64,000 nt of DNA from Bryobacterales bacterium. GTDB taxonomy: Bacteria > Acidobacteriota > Terriglobia > Bryobacterales > Bryobacteraceae. Positions 42,413 to 54,573 of the stretch are shown here, in pieces. A program made the position numbers and the translations under genes. Every line of letters begins with the position of its first letter. The stretch's first letter is position 1. The stretch is taken from assembly GCA_016721425.1 (NCBI GenBank), contig JADKID010000024.1, forward strand, positions 1-64,000. The letters run 5' to 3'. The notes beneath the pieces were generated by a model that did no database searches, was not told the origin of the DNA, and saw only the letters and a list, made by a program, of their open reading frames with translations.

Positions 42413-43648
42413 ATGAGCGAGAACGGCGAGACGGCATTTACGGCGGTCCTGGAAACAACACAAGAGGAGAAACTCCCCGGCGGGCGCCGGCGGATGACCC
42501 TCAACATGGGGCCGCAGCACCCGTCCACGCACGGTGTGCTGCGCATCCTGCTCGAGTTGGACGGCGAAATCATCCAGAAGGCGGAGCCCGATATCGGGTT
42601 CCTGCACACCGGCATCGAGAAGCAGGCCGAGGCGTTGGGCTGGCAGCAGGTGGTCACGCTGACAGACCGCATGGATTACCTCTCGAATCTGGCCAACAAC
42701 CTCGCCTATGTGTTGCCGGTGGAGAAACTGCTCGGTCTCGAAATCCCACCCAAGGCGCAGTGGCTGCGGGTGATGCTCAACGAACTCTCGCGGATCAACA
42801 GCCACGTCGTGTGGCTGGGCACCCACTGTCTTGATCTGGGCGCCATGTCGATGTTCTTCTACTGCTTCCGCGAGCGCGAAGACATCCTGCGGATTCTGGA
42901 GATGTTCTCCGGCCAGCGGCTGATGACCAGCTACATCCGCGTGGGCGGCGTGGCCCTGGAACCGCCGCGCGGCTGGGAGAAAGTGATGGCCAAGTTCATC
43001 CGCGAATTCCCGGCCAAGGTGGACGAGTACGAAAGCCTTCTGAACACCAACCCGATCTTCGTGGAGCGGACCAAGGGCGTGGGTCACGTTGGTCTGGAGA
43101 AACTGCTGGATCTCGGCGTGAGCGGGCCCATGATCCGCGCTGCCGGCCTGCCCTGGGACATTCGCAAGTCCGAGCCCTACTCCAGCTACGAGAAATTCGA
43201 CTTCGACATCCCGTGCTATCCGGAGAGCGACGTGTACGCCCGGTATCGCGTGCGCATGGAAGAGATGCGGCAGAGCGCGCGCATCATCGAGCAGTGCATG
43301 GCCGGAATGCCGGAGGGTGATTGGAAGGCCGACGCGTCCAAGGTGGTCCTACCGGACCGCGAAAAGATGAAGACGCAGATGGAAGCGCTGATCTACCACT
43401 TCAAGATCGTGACCGAGGGCTTCCGCGTGCCGGCCGGCGAGGCGTACGTGCCGGTGGAGTCGCCACGAGGCGAGATCGGATTCCACGTGGTCAGCGACGG
43501 CACCTCCAAGCCCTATCGCGTGTTCATGCGCACTCCGAGCTTTGGCAACCTGCAGTGCCTCTCGGATCTGTTCGTCGGGCGGCTCATCTCCGATAGCATC
43601 GCCGGGCTGGGCAGTATGGACTTCGTGTTGGGCGACGTGGATCGCTAG
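42413..43648 (+). CDS. nuoD: NADH-quinone oxidoreductase subunit D
   Basis: 411 residues, the 49-kDa subunit lining the quinone site. NMGPQHPSTHGVLRILLELD, DIGFLHTGIEK, NRINSHVVWLGTHCLDLGAM-type helix (here SRINSHVVWLGTHCLDLGAM) and the C-terminal GDVDR ending are diagnostic; HPSTHG supplies the quinone-binding His. It has a short acidic N-terminal extension. AGGGGAG precedes the ATG. Confidence 0.97.
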   Translation: MSENGETAFTAVLETTQEEKLPGGRRRMTLNMGPQHPSTHGVLRILLELDGEIIQKAEPDIGFLHTGIEKQAEALGWQQVVTLTDRMDYLSNLANNLAYVLPVEKLLGLEIPPKAQWLRVMLNELSRINSHVVWLGTHCLDLGAMSMFFYCFREREDILRILEMFSGQRLMTSYIRVGGVALEPPRGWEKVMAKFIREFPAKVDEYESLLNTNPIFVERTKGVGHVGLEKLLDLGVSGPMIRAAGLPWDIRKSEPYSSYEKFDFDIPCYPESDVYARYRVRMEEMRQSARIIEQCMAGMPEGDWKADASKVVLPDREKMKTQMEALIYHFKIVTEGFRVPAGEAYVPVESPRGEIGFHVVSDGTSKPYRVFMRTPSFGNLQCLSDLFVGRLISDSIAGLGSMDFVLGDVDR

Positions 43649-43670
43649 TAGTGACCTCTAAGAGATTGTC

Positions 43671-44153
43671 ATGACTTTTTCACCCGAGCTGGAAGCAAAG
43701 TTCGCCAAGATGGTACAGCAGTACCCGCAAGGGCGCCAGAAGGGCGCGCTGATTCCGATGCTGCTGTTTGCGCAGGATGAAGTGGGCGCCGTGACGCCGG
43801 ACGTGATCGCGGAAGTGGCCAGGCGGTTGAGTGTGAAGCCGGTGGAAGTAGAAGAAGTAATCGGCTACTACACCATGCTCACGAAGGAGCCGCGCGGCAA
43901 GCATCACATCCAGATCTGCACCAACGTCAGTTGCATGTTGACCGGTGGGGAAGAGCTGTTCGCGCACGCCTGCAAGAAGTTGGGTATCGGCAACAAGCAG
44001 AAGACGGCGGACGGGCAGTTTTCGCTGGAAGAGACGGAGTGCCTGGGCGCGTGCTCGTGGGCCCCGGCCATGCTGGTGAACTACGATTTCCACTTCGCTA
44101 TCACGCCGGAGAAGCTGGACCAGCTGATCGACAGTTTGAAGAAGACGCAGTAG
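43671..44153 (+). CDS. nuoE: NADH-quinone oxidoreductase subunit E
   Basis: 160 residues, the 24-kDa subunit with the N1a [2Fe-2S] cluster. Ligands are C83 and C88 (CTNVSC) and C124 and C128 (CLGAC). It forms the NADH-oxidising N module with NuoF and NuoG. Length and motifs are normal. Confidence 0.96.
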   Translation: MTFSPELEAKFAKMVQQYPQGRQKGALIPMLLFAQDEVGAVTPDVIAEVARRLSVKPVEVEEVIGYYTMLTKEPRGKHHIQICTNVSCMLTGGEELFAHACKKLGIGNKQKTADGQFSLEETECLGACSWAPAMLVNYDFHFAITPEKLDQLIDSLKKTQ

Positions 44154-44168
44154 GGACTGAAGGCAAGC

Positions 44169-45491
44169 ATGCTACTGAACAAACCACATCCGCTGGAAGT
44201 TAAGGTCCTGACGCGAAGGTACGAGTATCCGCAGAAGGAAGCCATCGGCGTTGACGAATACGTGGCCAAAGAGGGCTATGAGGCGCTGAAGAAGGCGCTG
44301 GACATGACGCCCGAGGCGATCATCGACGAGGTGAAGAAATCGTCGCTGCGCGGCCGTGGCGGAGCGGGCTTTCCCACGGGGCTGAAGTGGAGTTTTGTCG
44401 ACCGCAAATCGCCCAAGCCAAAGTACATCGTGGTCAATGCCGACGAGGGCGAGCCGGGCACCTGCAAGGACCGCATCATTCTGGAGCACGAAGGGCACCG
44501 CCTGATCGAGGGCTGCCTGATCGCCGGGCGCGCCATCGGATCGAATCGCGGCTGGATCTACATTCGCGGCGAATACCGCACCCAGATCGAGGCGATGGAT
44601 CGCGCGATTGCCGAAGCGTATGCGCGCGGCTATCTGGGCGACAACGTGATGGGCTCGGGCTGGGCTTTTCACCTCTCCACGCACACGGGCGCCGGCTCGT
44701 ATGAGTGCGGCGAGGAATCGGCACTGCTGGAATCGCTGGAAGGCAAGCGTGGCAACCCGCGGCTGAAGCCGCCATTCCCGGCCACCTCCGGCGCGTTTCA
44801 GTGCCCCACCATCGTGAACAATGTCGAGACGTATAGCGCCGTCCCCGACATCATCCTCAAGGGCGGCGACTGGTACGCGGCGCTCGGCACGCCCAAGAAC
44901 GGCGGCACGCGTCTGGTGTGCCTCTCGGGCCATCTTGTCACGCCGGGTGTCTATGAAGTGCCGCTGGGCATACCGCTGATGACGATCATCAACGAGATCG
45001 GCGGCGGCGTCTGGAAAGGCCGCAAGCTGAAGGCCGTGATTCCGGGCGGGAGTTCCAGTCCGGTGCTGCGGCCGGAAGAGTGCGACATTCCCGCGGACTA
45101 TGATTCCCTGGCCAAGGCCGGCTCCATGCTCGGCTCCGGCGCCACCATGGTACTGGACGAGACCACGGACATGGTCAAGCTGATGGCGCGCATCATGAAG
45201 TTCTACGCGCACGAAAGCTGCGGCTGGTGCATCCCGTGCCGCGAGGGCACGGCGTGGCTGGCCAAGATCCTGGCGCGGCTCGACGAGGGCGCGGGCACTA
45301 AGAAAGACATCGACATGGTGGATGAGCTGGCACAGGGCATGATGGGGCGCACCTTCTGCGCGCTGGGCGATGCGGCGGCGATGCCGGCCATGAGCTTCGT
45401 CAAGAAGTTCCGCGGCGAGTTTGAGGCCAAGATCGCCAACGCCAAGGTCTATATGCCGGCGCCGCAGACGCAACCTCTGGTGGTCCTGTAG
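44169..45491 (+). CDS. nuoF: NADH-quinone oxidoreductase subunit F
   Basis: 440 residues, the NADH- and FMN-binding 51-kDa subunit. RGRGGAGFPTG at 61-71 and VVNADEGEPGTCKDR bind NADH/FMN, and GAGSYECGEESALLESLEG follows. The N3 [4Fe-4S] cluster is held by C351, C354, C357 (ESCGWCIPCREG) and C397. A 15-base gap separates it from nuoE. The long minus-strand frame covering it is an antisense shadow. Confidence 0.97.
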   Translation: MLLNKPHPLEVKVLTRRYEYPQKEAIGVDEYVAKEGYEALKKALDMTPEAIIDEVKKSSLRGRGGAGFPTGLKWSFVDRKSPKPKYIVVNADEGEPGTCKDRIILEHEGHRLIEGCLIAGRAIGSNRGWIYIRGEYRTQIEAMDRAIAEAYARGYLGDNVMGSGWAFHLSTHTGAGSYECGEESALLESLEGKRGNPRLKPPFPATSGAFQCPTIVNNVETYSAVPDIILKGGDWYAALGTPKNGGTRLVCLSGHLVTPGVYEVPLGIPLMTIINEIGGGVWKGRKLKAVIPGGSSSPVLRPEECDIPADYDSLAKAGSMLGSGATMVLDETTDMVKLMARIMKFYAHESCGWCIPCREGTAWLAKILARLDEGAGTKKDIDMVDELAQGMMGRTFCALGDAAAMPAMSFVKKFRGEFEAKIANAKVYMPAPQTQPLVVL

Positions 45492-45499
45492 GAGACTCG

Positions 45500-47581
45500 A
45501 TGGCGGATCCAATTACACTGACGATCAACGGCCGGGCGCTCCAAGTGCCGGCCGGGACGCTGGTCATCGAGGCTGCGAAAAAGCACGGCATCGAGATCCC
45601 GGCGTTCTGTTACTACGAGGGCTTCACGCTGCAGGCCGCGTGCCGCATGTGTCTAGTGGAGGTGGAGAAGATGGGCAAGCTCCAACCCGCCTGTACGCTG
45701 CCGGCGGCCGAGGGCATGGTGGTGCTGACCGAGTCCCCCAAGGTGGTGGATGCGCGCAAGGGAATGTTGGAATTCCTGCTGACCAACCACCCGCTGGATT
45801 GCCCGGTGTGCGACAAGGGCGGCGAGTGCGAGTTGCAGGACATGGTGTTCCGCTACGGTGCCGGCGAGAGCCGTTTTGTGGAGATCAAGCACCACGAGAA
45901 CGAGAAGCAGTGGAGCCCGGCGGTTTACTACGATCCGGCGCGCTGCATTCTCTGCTACCGCTGCGTGCGTGTGTGTGACGAGGGATTGGGCGTGGGCGCG
46001 CTGGGGTTGACCCATCGCGGTGTTCATGCCGAGATTACGCCCAGCCACGGCGACCATTTGGAATGTGACGAGTGCGGCTGGTGTATCGACGTCTGCCCGG
46101 TGGGCGCGTTGACCTCCGGCACGTACCGCTACAAGTCGCGCCCTTGGGAAATGAACTATGCGGGCACGGTTTGCACGCACTGCTCCAACGGCTGCAAGAC
46201 CACGCTGAGCGTGCGCAACGGCGAAGTAATTCGCGCCAACAATCGCGATCGCTCCGGCATCAACGGCGAGTTTCTCTGCGTGAAGGGCCGCTTTGGTTTC
46301 GACTTCGTGCATAGCGAAGAGCGGCTCCAGGCGCCGCTGCTGCGCAAGGACGGCAAGTTGGAGCCGGTCTCGTGGAGCGAGGCCCTGGCCGCCGTGGCCG
46401 CCAAGTTTGGCGAGGTGAAGGCGCGGGGCGGCAAGTTTGGCGTCATCGGCTCCACCCGCACGACGAATGAAGAGAACTACTTCCTGCAGAAGTTCGCGCG
46501 GCAGGGGTTGGGCACGGCCAATATCGATCATCACCGCAGCGGCGACGTAGTCACGCTACTGGACGCGCTGAAGGGCAAGACGGATGCGCTGGCCACGGTG
46601 GGCGATCTGTACACCACCAAGGCGGCGCTGGTGATCGGCAGTGATCTGTCGCAGCAACATCCGCTGCTGGCAGTGCAGTTGCGCGCCGATTACCGCCATC
46701 ATCAATCGTCCACGTATGTGGTGACGCCCGGCGAGGTCCGCGAGGATCAGTACGCGGCCAAGAGCGTGCGCGCCAAGGCGGGTGAAGAGCTGGCTGCGGT
46801 GGAGGCGCTGCGTGAGGATCTGTCGAAGCATGAATCGCTGGTGATCCTCTTCAGCGACGCCATCAAGGGCGAGGCGGTGGGGAAGCTGGTGGCCTTCGGC
46901 GATTCGCTGGGCGCGGCCGTCAAGTACGTCTGTCTGCAGGATTACTCCAATTCCCGCGGCGCCATGGATATGGGGCTGCTGCCGGATCTGGGGCCTGGCT
47001 ATCACGCCGCGCCGGCCGCTGGCATGAGCATGGATCAGATGCTGGCGGCCAAGGATTTGGACGTGCTTTGGGTGGTAGGCGCCAATCCGCTGGAGAACAC
47101 GGCGCTGGCGTCCGAGAGCGCTTTTGTCGTGGTGCAGGATCTCTTCCTCACGGAGACCGCCGGGCGTGCCGACGTGGTGCTGCCGGCGGCCAGCGCGTAT
47201 GAGAAGACCGGCACCGTGACGAACGTGTGCGGCGAGGTGCAGCGCCTCAAGCAGGGGCCGAAGGTGATGGGCGTCAAGTCCGACCTCGAGATCATGGGGC
47301 TGCTCGCCAAAGAGCTGGGTCTGAGCCTGGGCATCTGGACGGCGGACAAGGTCTTCGAAGAAATCCGCAAGACGGTGCACGGCTATAATGTTGCATTGCC
47401 TGTCATCGCCACGGGAGGGGCCGCGCAGACCACGCCAGTCAATGGCGGCGTGCCCGTTACCGTCAGGCCGGAACTCATCCGGTCGGCCGGCGATACCCTC
47501 TTCACATCAGGAACGCTGGGGCGCTATTCCAAGATGCTGCAAGGCGTCATGGAAGCCCCTGGTGAGTTGTACAAACGCTAG
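45500..47581 (+). CDS. nuoG: NADH-quinone oxidoreductase subunit G
   Basis: 693 residues, a molybdopterin-oxidoreductase-like 75-kDa subunit. Cluster N1b is held by C37, C48, C51, C65; N5 by H97, C101, C104, C110 (HPLDCPVCDKGGEC). Two further ferredoxin-type motifs, CILCYRCVRVCDE and CDECGWCIDVCPVGAL, and CTHCSNGCKTTLSVRNGE, a CxxCxxxC motif, follow. The last resembles the N7 or molybdopterin-family N-terminal cluster; the fourth ligand appears to be in FLCVKGRFGFD. Start ATG has AGGAGA upstream. It is part of the N module. Confidence 0.95.
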   Translation: MADPITLTINGRALQVPAGTLVIEAAKKHGIEIPAFCYYEGFTLQAACRMCLVEVEKMGKLQPACTLPAAEGMVVLTESPKVVDARKGMLEFLLTNHPLDCPVCDKGGECELQDMVFRYGAGESRFVEIKHHENEKQWSPAVYYDPARCILCYRCVRVCDEGLGVGALGLTHRGVHAEITPSHGDHLECDECGWCIDVCPVGALTSGTYRYKSRPWEMNYAGTVCTHCSNGCKTTLSVRNGEVIRANNRDRSGINGEFLCVKGRFGFDFVHSEERLQAPLLRKDGKLEPVSWSEALAAVAAKFGEVKARGGKFGVIGSTRTTNEENYFLQKFARQGLGTANIDHHRSGDVVTLLDALKGKTDALATVGDLYTTKAALVIGSDLSQQHPLLAVQLRADYRHHQSSTYVVTPGEVREDQYAAKSVRAKAGEELAAVEALREDLSKHESLVILFSDAIKGEAVGKLVAFGDSLGAAVKYVCLQDYSNSRGAMDMGLLPDLGPGYHAAPAAGMSMDQMLAAKDLDVLWVVGANPLENTALASESAFVVVQDLFLTETAGRADVVLPAASAYEKTGTVTNVCGEVQRLKQGPKVMGVKSDLEIMGLLAKELGLSLGIWTADKVFEEIRKTVHGYNVALPVIATGGAAQTTPVNGGVPVTVRPELIRSAGDTLFTSGTLGRYSKMLQGVMEAPGELYKR

Positions 47582-47590
47582 GCGACCCGC

Positions 47591-48790
47591 ATGAATTTTT
47601 ACATCATCAGTTTGGTGAAGGCCGGAATAACAGCCGGCGTACTCTTGACCTTCTGCGCCTACCTCGTGTGGATCGAGCGCAAGGTGCTGGCGCACATTCA
47701 ACTGCGGCCCGGCCCCTACCGCGTGGGACCCCACGGCCTGTTGCAGCCGCTTTCGGATCTCATCAAGCTGATGACCAAAGAGGGCGTCATCCCGGCCAAC
47801 GTCCACACGTTCTTCTATCTGTTCGCGCCGTTCCTGGCCGTGGCCCTGGCGTTGATCTCCATTGTCGTCATCCCCTTCGGGCCGGAGTTCTCCATCCTCG
47901 GTGTGACCACCGGCCTGGGGCTCACCGATCTGAACATCGGCATTCTTCTGGTCCTCGCCGTCTCGTCGCTCGGCGTCTACGCCATCGCGCTGGGCGGTTG
48001 GGCATCGAATTCGAAGTACTCGCTCATGGGTGGCCTGCGCAGCGCCGCGCAGATGATCAGCTACGAACTGCCGATGGCGCTGGCCATCGTCTCGCCGCTG
48101 CTGCTACTGAACACTCTGAACTTCCGCGAAATGGTGGTGGGCCAGGAAGGCTTCGCGCTCGGATTCATTCCGCGCTGGACCATCTTCGCCGCGCCCGTCC
48201 CGCAGGTCTTCAGCTTCATCATCTTCATGATCGCCGTATTCGCGGAAACCAACCGTGTGCCCTTCGATCTGCCTGAAGCCGAGACCGAGTTGGTGGCCGG
48301 CTTCCACACCGAGTACTCGTCGCTCATGTTCGCCGCCTTCTTCACGGCTGAATACGCCAATATCATCACGGTCTGTTGCGTGGCCACCGCGTTGTTCCTC
48401 GGCGGCTGGCAGCCGTTATGGCCCGCGGCCTACGGCAGCAACTTCGTGCCGCCGCTCATCATCGGCCTCGCCGGCCTGATGTTGCTGTATCACGGTTCGC
48501 AGGCGCTGAAGTCGCGCCGCTGGGATCGCTTCTCGTTCCCGGCCATCGGCGTCATCTTCCTCGGTCTGGCCGGCCTCTTCTTCGTGCCGGTGCTCCAGCC
48601 GGTGCTCATCCCGTTCTTCTGGTTCGCGTCGAAGCTGCTGGTGCTGATCTTCGTCTTCATCTGGGTGCGTGGCACGCTGCCGCGCTTCCGCTATGACCAG
48701 CTCATGAAATTCGCCTGGACGTTTCTGTTTCCGGCCGCGCTGATCAATCTGTTGATCACCGGCCTGGTGGTGGCTCTCACCTCCCAGTAG
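47591..48790 (+). CDS. nuoH: NADH-quinone oxidoreductase subunit H
   Basis: 399 residues with eight to nine transmembrane helices, the subunit joining the membrane arm to the quinone site. VWIERKVLAHIQLRPGPYRV, GPHGLLQPLSDLIKLMTKE, AETNRVPFDLPEAETELVAG and EYSSLMFAAFFTAEYAN are diagnostic. The next gene is nuoJ 16 bases later; the usual nuoI is missing. Confidence 0.97.
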   Translation: MNFYIISLVKAGITAGVLLTFCAYLVWIERKVLAHIQLRPGPYRVGPHGLLQPLSDLIKLMTKEGVIPANVHTFFYLFAPFLAVALALISIVVIPFGPEFSILGVTTGLGLTDLNIGILLVLAVSSLGVYAIALGGWASNSKYSLMGGLRSAAQMISYELPMALAIVSPLLLLNTLNFREMVVGQEGFALGFIPRWTIFAAPVPQVFSFIIFMIAVFAETNRVPFDLPEAETELVAGFHTEYSSLMFAAFFTAEYANIITVCCVATALFLGGWQPLWPAAYGSNFVPPLIIGLAGLMLLYHGSQALKSRRWDRFSFPAIGVIFLGLAGLFFVPVLQPVLIPFFWFASKLLVLIFVFIWVRGTLPRFRYDQLMKFAWTFLFPAALINLLITGLVVALTSQ

Positions 48791-48806
48791 TGAGGATTCT
48801 CTCAAG

Positions 48807-49307
48807 ATGGACGCAATACTGTTCCTAACCTTCGCTGCAATCGCGGTGGCCTGCGCCATCAATCTGGTGCTGCAAACGCATCCGATCTCCAGCGCCCTCT
48901 CGCTTGTCGGCGTGATGACCTCGCTGGCCGTACTCTATCTGCTGCTCGGCGGATCGTTCATCGCCGCCGTGCAGGTCATCGTCTACGCCGGCGCCATCAT
49001 GGTGCTCTTCATCTTCGTCATCATGCTGCTGAACACGCAGGGTGAGCGCACGCAGCCGAAGAAGAATGTTTTACCTATCGCCATCGCCCTGCCGCTGCTG
49101 TTCTCGCTGATCGGCGTGCTGGCGGCCATCGTCGCCACGCAGGTGCCCGCCGGCGAGATCGTGAAGTTCGGTACATTCAGCGGCGGTGACCCGCTCACCT
49201 TCGGGCGCGCGATGTTCACCCGCTACCTGCTGCCGTTTGAGGTGACCTCCGTGTTGATCCTGATCGCGATTGTCGGCGCGGTCGTGCTGGCGAAGAAGGA
49301 GATCTAG
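48807..49307 (+). CDS. nuoJ: NADH-quinone oxidoreductase subunit J
   Basis: 166 residues with five transmembrane helices. NLVLQTHPISSALSLVGVMT and the pi-bulge helix region AAVQVIVYAGAIMVLFIFVI, followed by MLLNTQGE, identify NuoJ. It belongs to the proton-pumping membrane arm. Confidence 0.95.
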   Translation: MDAILFLTFAAIAVACAINLVLQTHPISSALSLVGVMTSLAVLYLLLGGSFIAAVQVIVYAGAIMVLFIFVIMLLNTQGERTQPKKNVLPIAIALPLLFSLIGVLAAIVATQVPAGEIVKFGTFSGGDPLTFGRAMFTRYLLPFEVTSVLILIAIVGAVVLAKKEI

Positions 49308-49313
49308 CGCAAT

Positions 49314-49634
49314 ATGCCACCCATCCCCACAGTCGTGCCCATGTCGTGGTATCTCATCCTGAGCGCCATCCTCTTTACGCTGGGCGCCGCCGGATTTCTG
49401 CTGCGCCGCAACATCATCACCGTCTTCATGTGCATTGAGCTGATGCTCAACGCGGTCAACCTGACCTTTGTCGCCTTCAGCCATCAACTGAAGCAGGTGG
49501 ACGGCCATATCTTCACATTCTTCGTGATGGTTGTCGCCGCGGCCGAAGCCGCCGTGGGCCTCGCCATTATCCTGACGGTCTTCAAGAACCGGCAAACGCT
49601 CGAAATCGACGAAATCTCTTCGATGAAGCTCTAA
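49314..49634 (+). CDS. nuoK: NADH-quinone oxidoreductase subunit K
   Basis: 106 residues, three helices. LRRNIITVFMCIELMLNAVN carries the conserved membrane glutamate, and MVVAAAEAAVGLAIILTVF the second. The ATG at 49314 has AAGGAG about 12 bases upstream; an internal ATG at 49341 has no such site, so the longer form with a nine-residue leader is preferred. Confidence 0.95.
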   Translation: MPPIPTVVPMSWYLILSAILFTLGAAGFLLRRNIITVFMCIELMLNAVNLTFVAFSHQLKQVDGHIFTFFVMVVAAAEAAVGLAIILTVFKNRQTLEIDEISSMKL

Positions 49635-49637
49635 CCG

Positions 49638-51487
49638 ATGCATCAACTCTGGCTCATTCCCGCTCTGCCTCTGGCCGGATTCCTCCTGAACGGAATCTTC
49701 GGCCGCAAGCTGTCCAAGGCGGCCATCAACGCGGTGGCGATCGGCAGCGTTCTGCTCTCGTTCCTTTGGGTCGTCAAGACTCTGATGGGGCTCGGCTCGC
49801 TCGAAGAGGTCTACGTGGAGCGCTACTTCACCTGGATCCAGAGCGGCTTCGTCAACGTCGGCTTCGACTTCGCCGTGGACCGCCTCTCCGCCGTCATGTT
49901 GATGGTGGTCACGGGCATCGGTCTGCTCATCCACATCTATGCCGCCGGCTACATGGCCCACGAGGGCGGCTACTACCGCTTCTTCGCCTACCTGAATCTC
50001 TTCATGTTCTTCATGCTGATTCTGGTGCTGGCCGCCAACTACCTGGTCCTCTTTGTCGGCTGGGAAGGCGTCGGCCTGTGCAGCTACCTGCTGATCGGCT
50101 TCTACTTCCTGAAGAAGAGCGCCGGCGATGCGGGTAAAAAGGCATTCGTCGTCAACCGCATCGGCGACTTCGGCTTCTCCCTCGCCATGTTCCTCATCAT
50201 GGTGAACTTCGGTTCTCTGGACTTCGGCACGGTCTTTGCCAAGGCCGTCCCGATGGCGAATGAAACCAGCGCCGGCGTCCTCACGCTGATCTGTCTGCTG
50301 CTACTGTTGGGCGCGGCCGGCAAGAGCGCGCAGGTTCCGCTGTATGTCTGGCTGCCCGATGCCATGGAAGGTCCCACGCCCGTCAGCGCGCTGATCCACG
50401 CCGCCACGATGGTTACCGCCGGCGTGTACATGGTGGCCCGTTCGGCCGCGTTGTTCAATCACGCGCCCATCGCCATGGAGGTGGTGGCCTATGTCGGCCT
50501 GATCACCGCGGTGATGGCCGCCACCATCGGCCTGACACAGTACGACCTGAAGAAGGTCTTCGCCTACTCCACCGTGTCTCAGCTCGGCTATATGTTCCTC
50601 GCGCTCGGCACTGGCGCCTATTCCGCCGGCATCTACCACGTCATGACGCACGCCTTCTTCAAGGCGCTGCTCTTCCTGGGCGCCGGTTCGGTGATCCACG
50701 CTCTTTCGGGCGAACAGGATCTGCGCATGATGGGCGGGCTGCGCAAGAAGATCCCGGTGACCTTCGCCGTGCTGTTCTGCGCCTCGGTCGCCATCGCCGG
50801 TGTGCCGCCGTTTGCCGGCTACTACTCCAAGGACGCCATTTTGCTGGCCGCCCACGCGCATCACCCGTGGATGTACTGGGTGGGTGTTGTAACTGCCGGA
50901 ATGACCGCTTTTTACGTCTTTAGAGCGTTCTTTTTGTGCTTTTTTGGCACCTATCGCGGACAGGCCCATCCGCACGAGTCTCCGCTGGTGATGACCGCAC
51001 CGCTGATGGTTCTGGCCGCGCTCAGCCTGGGCGGCGGCTACTTCCTGAACGTCCCGCACTACCTGGAGCCGCTCTTCGGCGGCGAGCATGCGGCGCACGA
51101 TGAGACGCTGGTGCTCATCTCCGTCGGCGCCGGTCTACTGGGCATCGCGCTGGCCGCGCTCTTCTACGTGGTCAAGCCCGGCTTGGCCGATGGCTTGGCG
51201 CGCGCTTTCAGTTGGCCCTACAAACTCTTCTACAACAAGTATTTCGTGGATGAAGCCTATGATGCCGTCATCGTCCATCCTTTGCGCGACGGATCATCGT
51301 CGGTGCTGTGGAAGGGCGTGGACGCCCGCATCATCGACGGCGCGGTGAACGGCACGGGCTCGCTGATGCGCGCCATCGGCGGCGGGCTGCGGGAGATGCA
51401 GTCCGGCTACATCCGGCGCTATGCGGCCTGGGTGGTGCTCGGCTCGGTGGCGATCATCGCCGTCGTCAGCTTCTGGGGAGGCGTGAA

Positions 51488-51491
<4 letters not shown>
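49638..51491 (+). CDS. nuoL: NADH-quinone oxidoreductase subunit L
   Basis: 617 residues, the largest antiporter-like pump subunit with the lateral helix. LVLFVGWEGVGLCSYLLIGF, VPLYVWLPDAMEGPTPVSAL, IHAATMVTAGVYMVARS and HVMTHAFFKALLFLGAGSVI are characteristic. The ATG follows nuoK after three bases. Its stop overlaps the nuoM start. Confidence 0.97.
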
Positions 51492-53003
<1,512 letters not shown>

Positions 53004-53014
<11 letters not shown>

Positions 53015-54470
53015 CTTCATGCCCACCGCGCAGGAGTATCTCCGGTTTGCGCCGGAGTCGCTACTGATCCTCGTGGGTGTGCTCCTCATGATTCTGGAGC
53101 CGCTGAGCGGGCCGGACGGTAAGCGCAAGTTCGCAGTAATCTCTTTCGCCGCTTTGGCCGCGGCCATCGGGCTCGCCATCGCCGCCGGCATGGATCCCGG
53201 CCCGGCGTTCTCCGGCCTTCTGATGGTGGATGGCTTCGCCACGTTCTTCCGCGTGCTCGTGCTGGTGATCGGCATGTTCGTCATCCTGATCTCCACGAAC
53301 TACCTGAAGCTGGAAGGACACGAATCGGGAGAATACTACGCTCTGCTGCTCTTCTCGGTTGTGGGTCAGTGCCTGATGGCGGCCTCCAACGACCTGATCA
53401 TGCTCTTCATCGGCCTGGAGTGCAGCTCCATCGCCAGCTACGTGCTGGCCGGTTATCTGCGCGATGACAAGCGCAACAACGAATCCGCGCTGAAGTACTT
53501 CCTGCTGGGCTCTTTCGCCACCGCATTTCTGTTGTACGGCGTCGCCTGGACTTACGGCACCACCGGCACCACTAACCTCACGGCCATCCGCGCGTATCTG
53601 ATGGACCCCGCCCACCATGCCAACATGGTTGTCGTTGGGGCGGCCACGGCGCTGATGTTCGTCGGCTTCGCCTTCAAAGTCTCCGCCGCGCCCTTCCAGA
53701 TGTGGGCGCCGGACGTCTACCAGGGCGCGCCCGCGCCGGTGACGGCGTTCATGTCCATCGGCTCAAAAGCCGCAGCCTTCGCCATGTTTGTGCGGGTCAT
53801 GATGACGGCCTTCGAGCCGGTGAAGGATCGCTGGGAGCCGCTCATCTGGATCTCCGCACTCGCCACCATGACCATCGGCAACTGCGCCGCGCTCCGCCAG
53901 TCCAACCTCAAGCGCCTGCTGGCATACAGCTCCATCGCGCACGCCGGATACCTGATGGTGGCCATCACCGCGCACAGCGAGATCGGCACGGCGTCGGTCA
54001 TGTTCTACCTCACCTCCTACGCGCTGATGAGCCTGGGCGCCTTCGCCATTGTGGTTTACATCGCCCGCAAGGGAGAGCGCTTCGTGGAGATTAACGACCT
54101 GGCCGGTCTCAGCCAACGCCAACCGCTGGTGGCCGCGTTGTTCGTCATCTTCCTGCTCTCGTTCACGGGCATTCCGCTCACGGCCGGCTTCTTCGGCAAG
54201 TTCTACATCTTCAAGGCGGCGCTGGATTCCAACCTCGTCTGGCTGGCGATCCTGGGCATGTTGAACAGCGCGGTGGCCGCGTACTACTATCTGCGGCTGA
54301 TCGTCGTGATGTACATGCAGCCTCCGGCCGAGGGCGCCGAGGAACTGCTGGCGCCCACCATCGGCATCCGGGTCACCATGCTGGTGACGGCCGCGCTGAC
54401 CATCGCGCTGGGCATCTTCCCGTCGTTCATTCTCGATCTGGCAGGGAAGTCCGCCGCGTTCGCTCGCTAA
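53004..54470 (+). CDS. nuoN: NADH-quinone oxidoreductase subunit N
   Basis: 488 residues, the third antiporter-like subunit, starting inside the last codons of nuoM. MLFIGLECSSIASYVLAGYL, RDDKRNNESALKYFLLGSFA, APFQMWAPDVYQGAPAPVTA and SFTGIPLTAGFFGKFYIFKA are typical. It closes the operon. Confidence 0.96.
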
Positions 54471-54509
54471 AGCGTTTTCACCGTTGTTGCCGTCCACCGC
54501 GTGCTCGCG

Positions 54510-54531
54510 CGCGGCTCTGAACCGAGCCGCG
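54510..54531 (+). terminator. Hairpin after nuoN
   Basis: Perfect 8-bp stem CGCGGCTC/GAGCCGCG with loop TGAACC, 39 bases after the nuoN stop and between convergent genes. No T-run is present, so a terminator role is only likely. Confidence 0.5.
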
Positions 54532-54573
54532 AACCTCAGGGCGGGGACCACGAAATTCCCGAAATGCTCTCAT

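Noticed and set aside
44172..45512. 446-codon minus-strand frame opposite nuoF
   Set aside because: nuoF is certain from motifs; the antisense frame has His/Arg/Ala-rich composition typical of shadow frames and no start context.
51308..51487. Upstream extension of nuoM to 51308
   Set aside because: The extra codons lie within nuoL in another frame and are Arg-rich; the GTG at 51488 gives the normal NuoM N-terminus.
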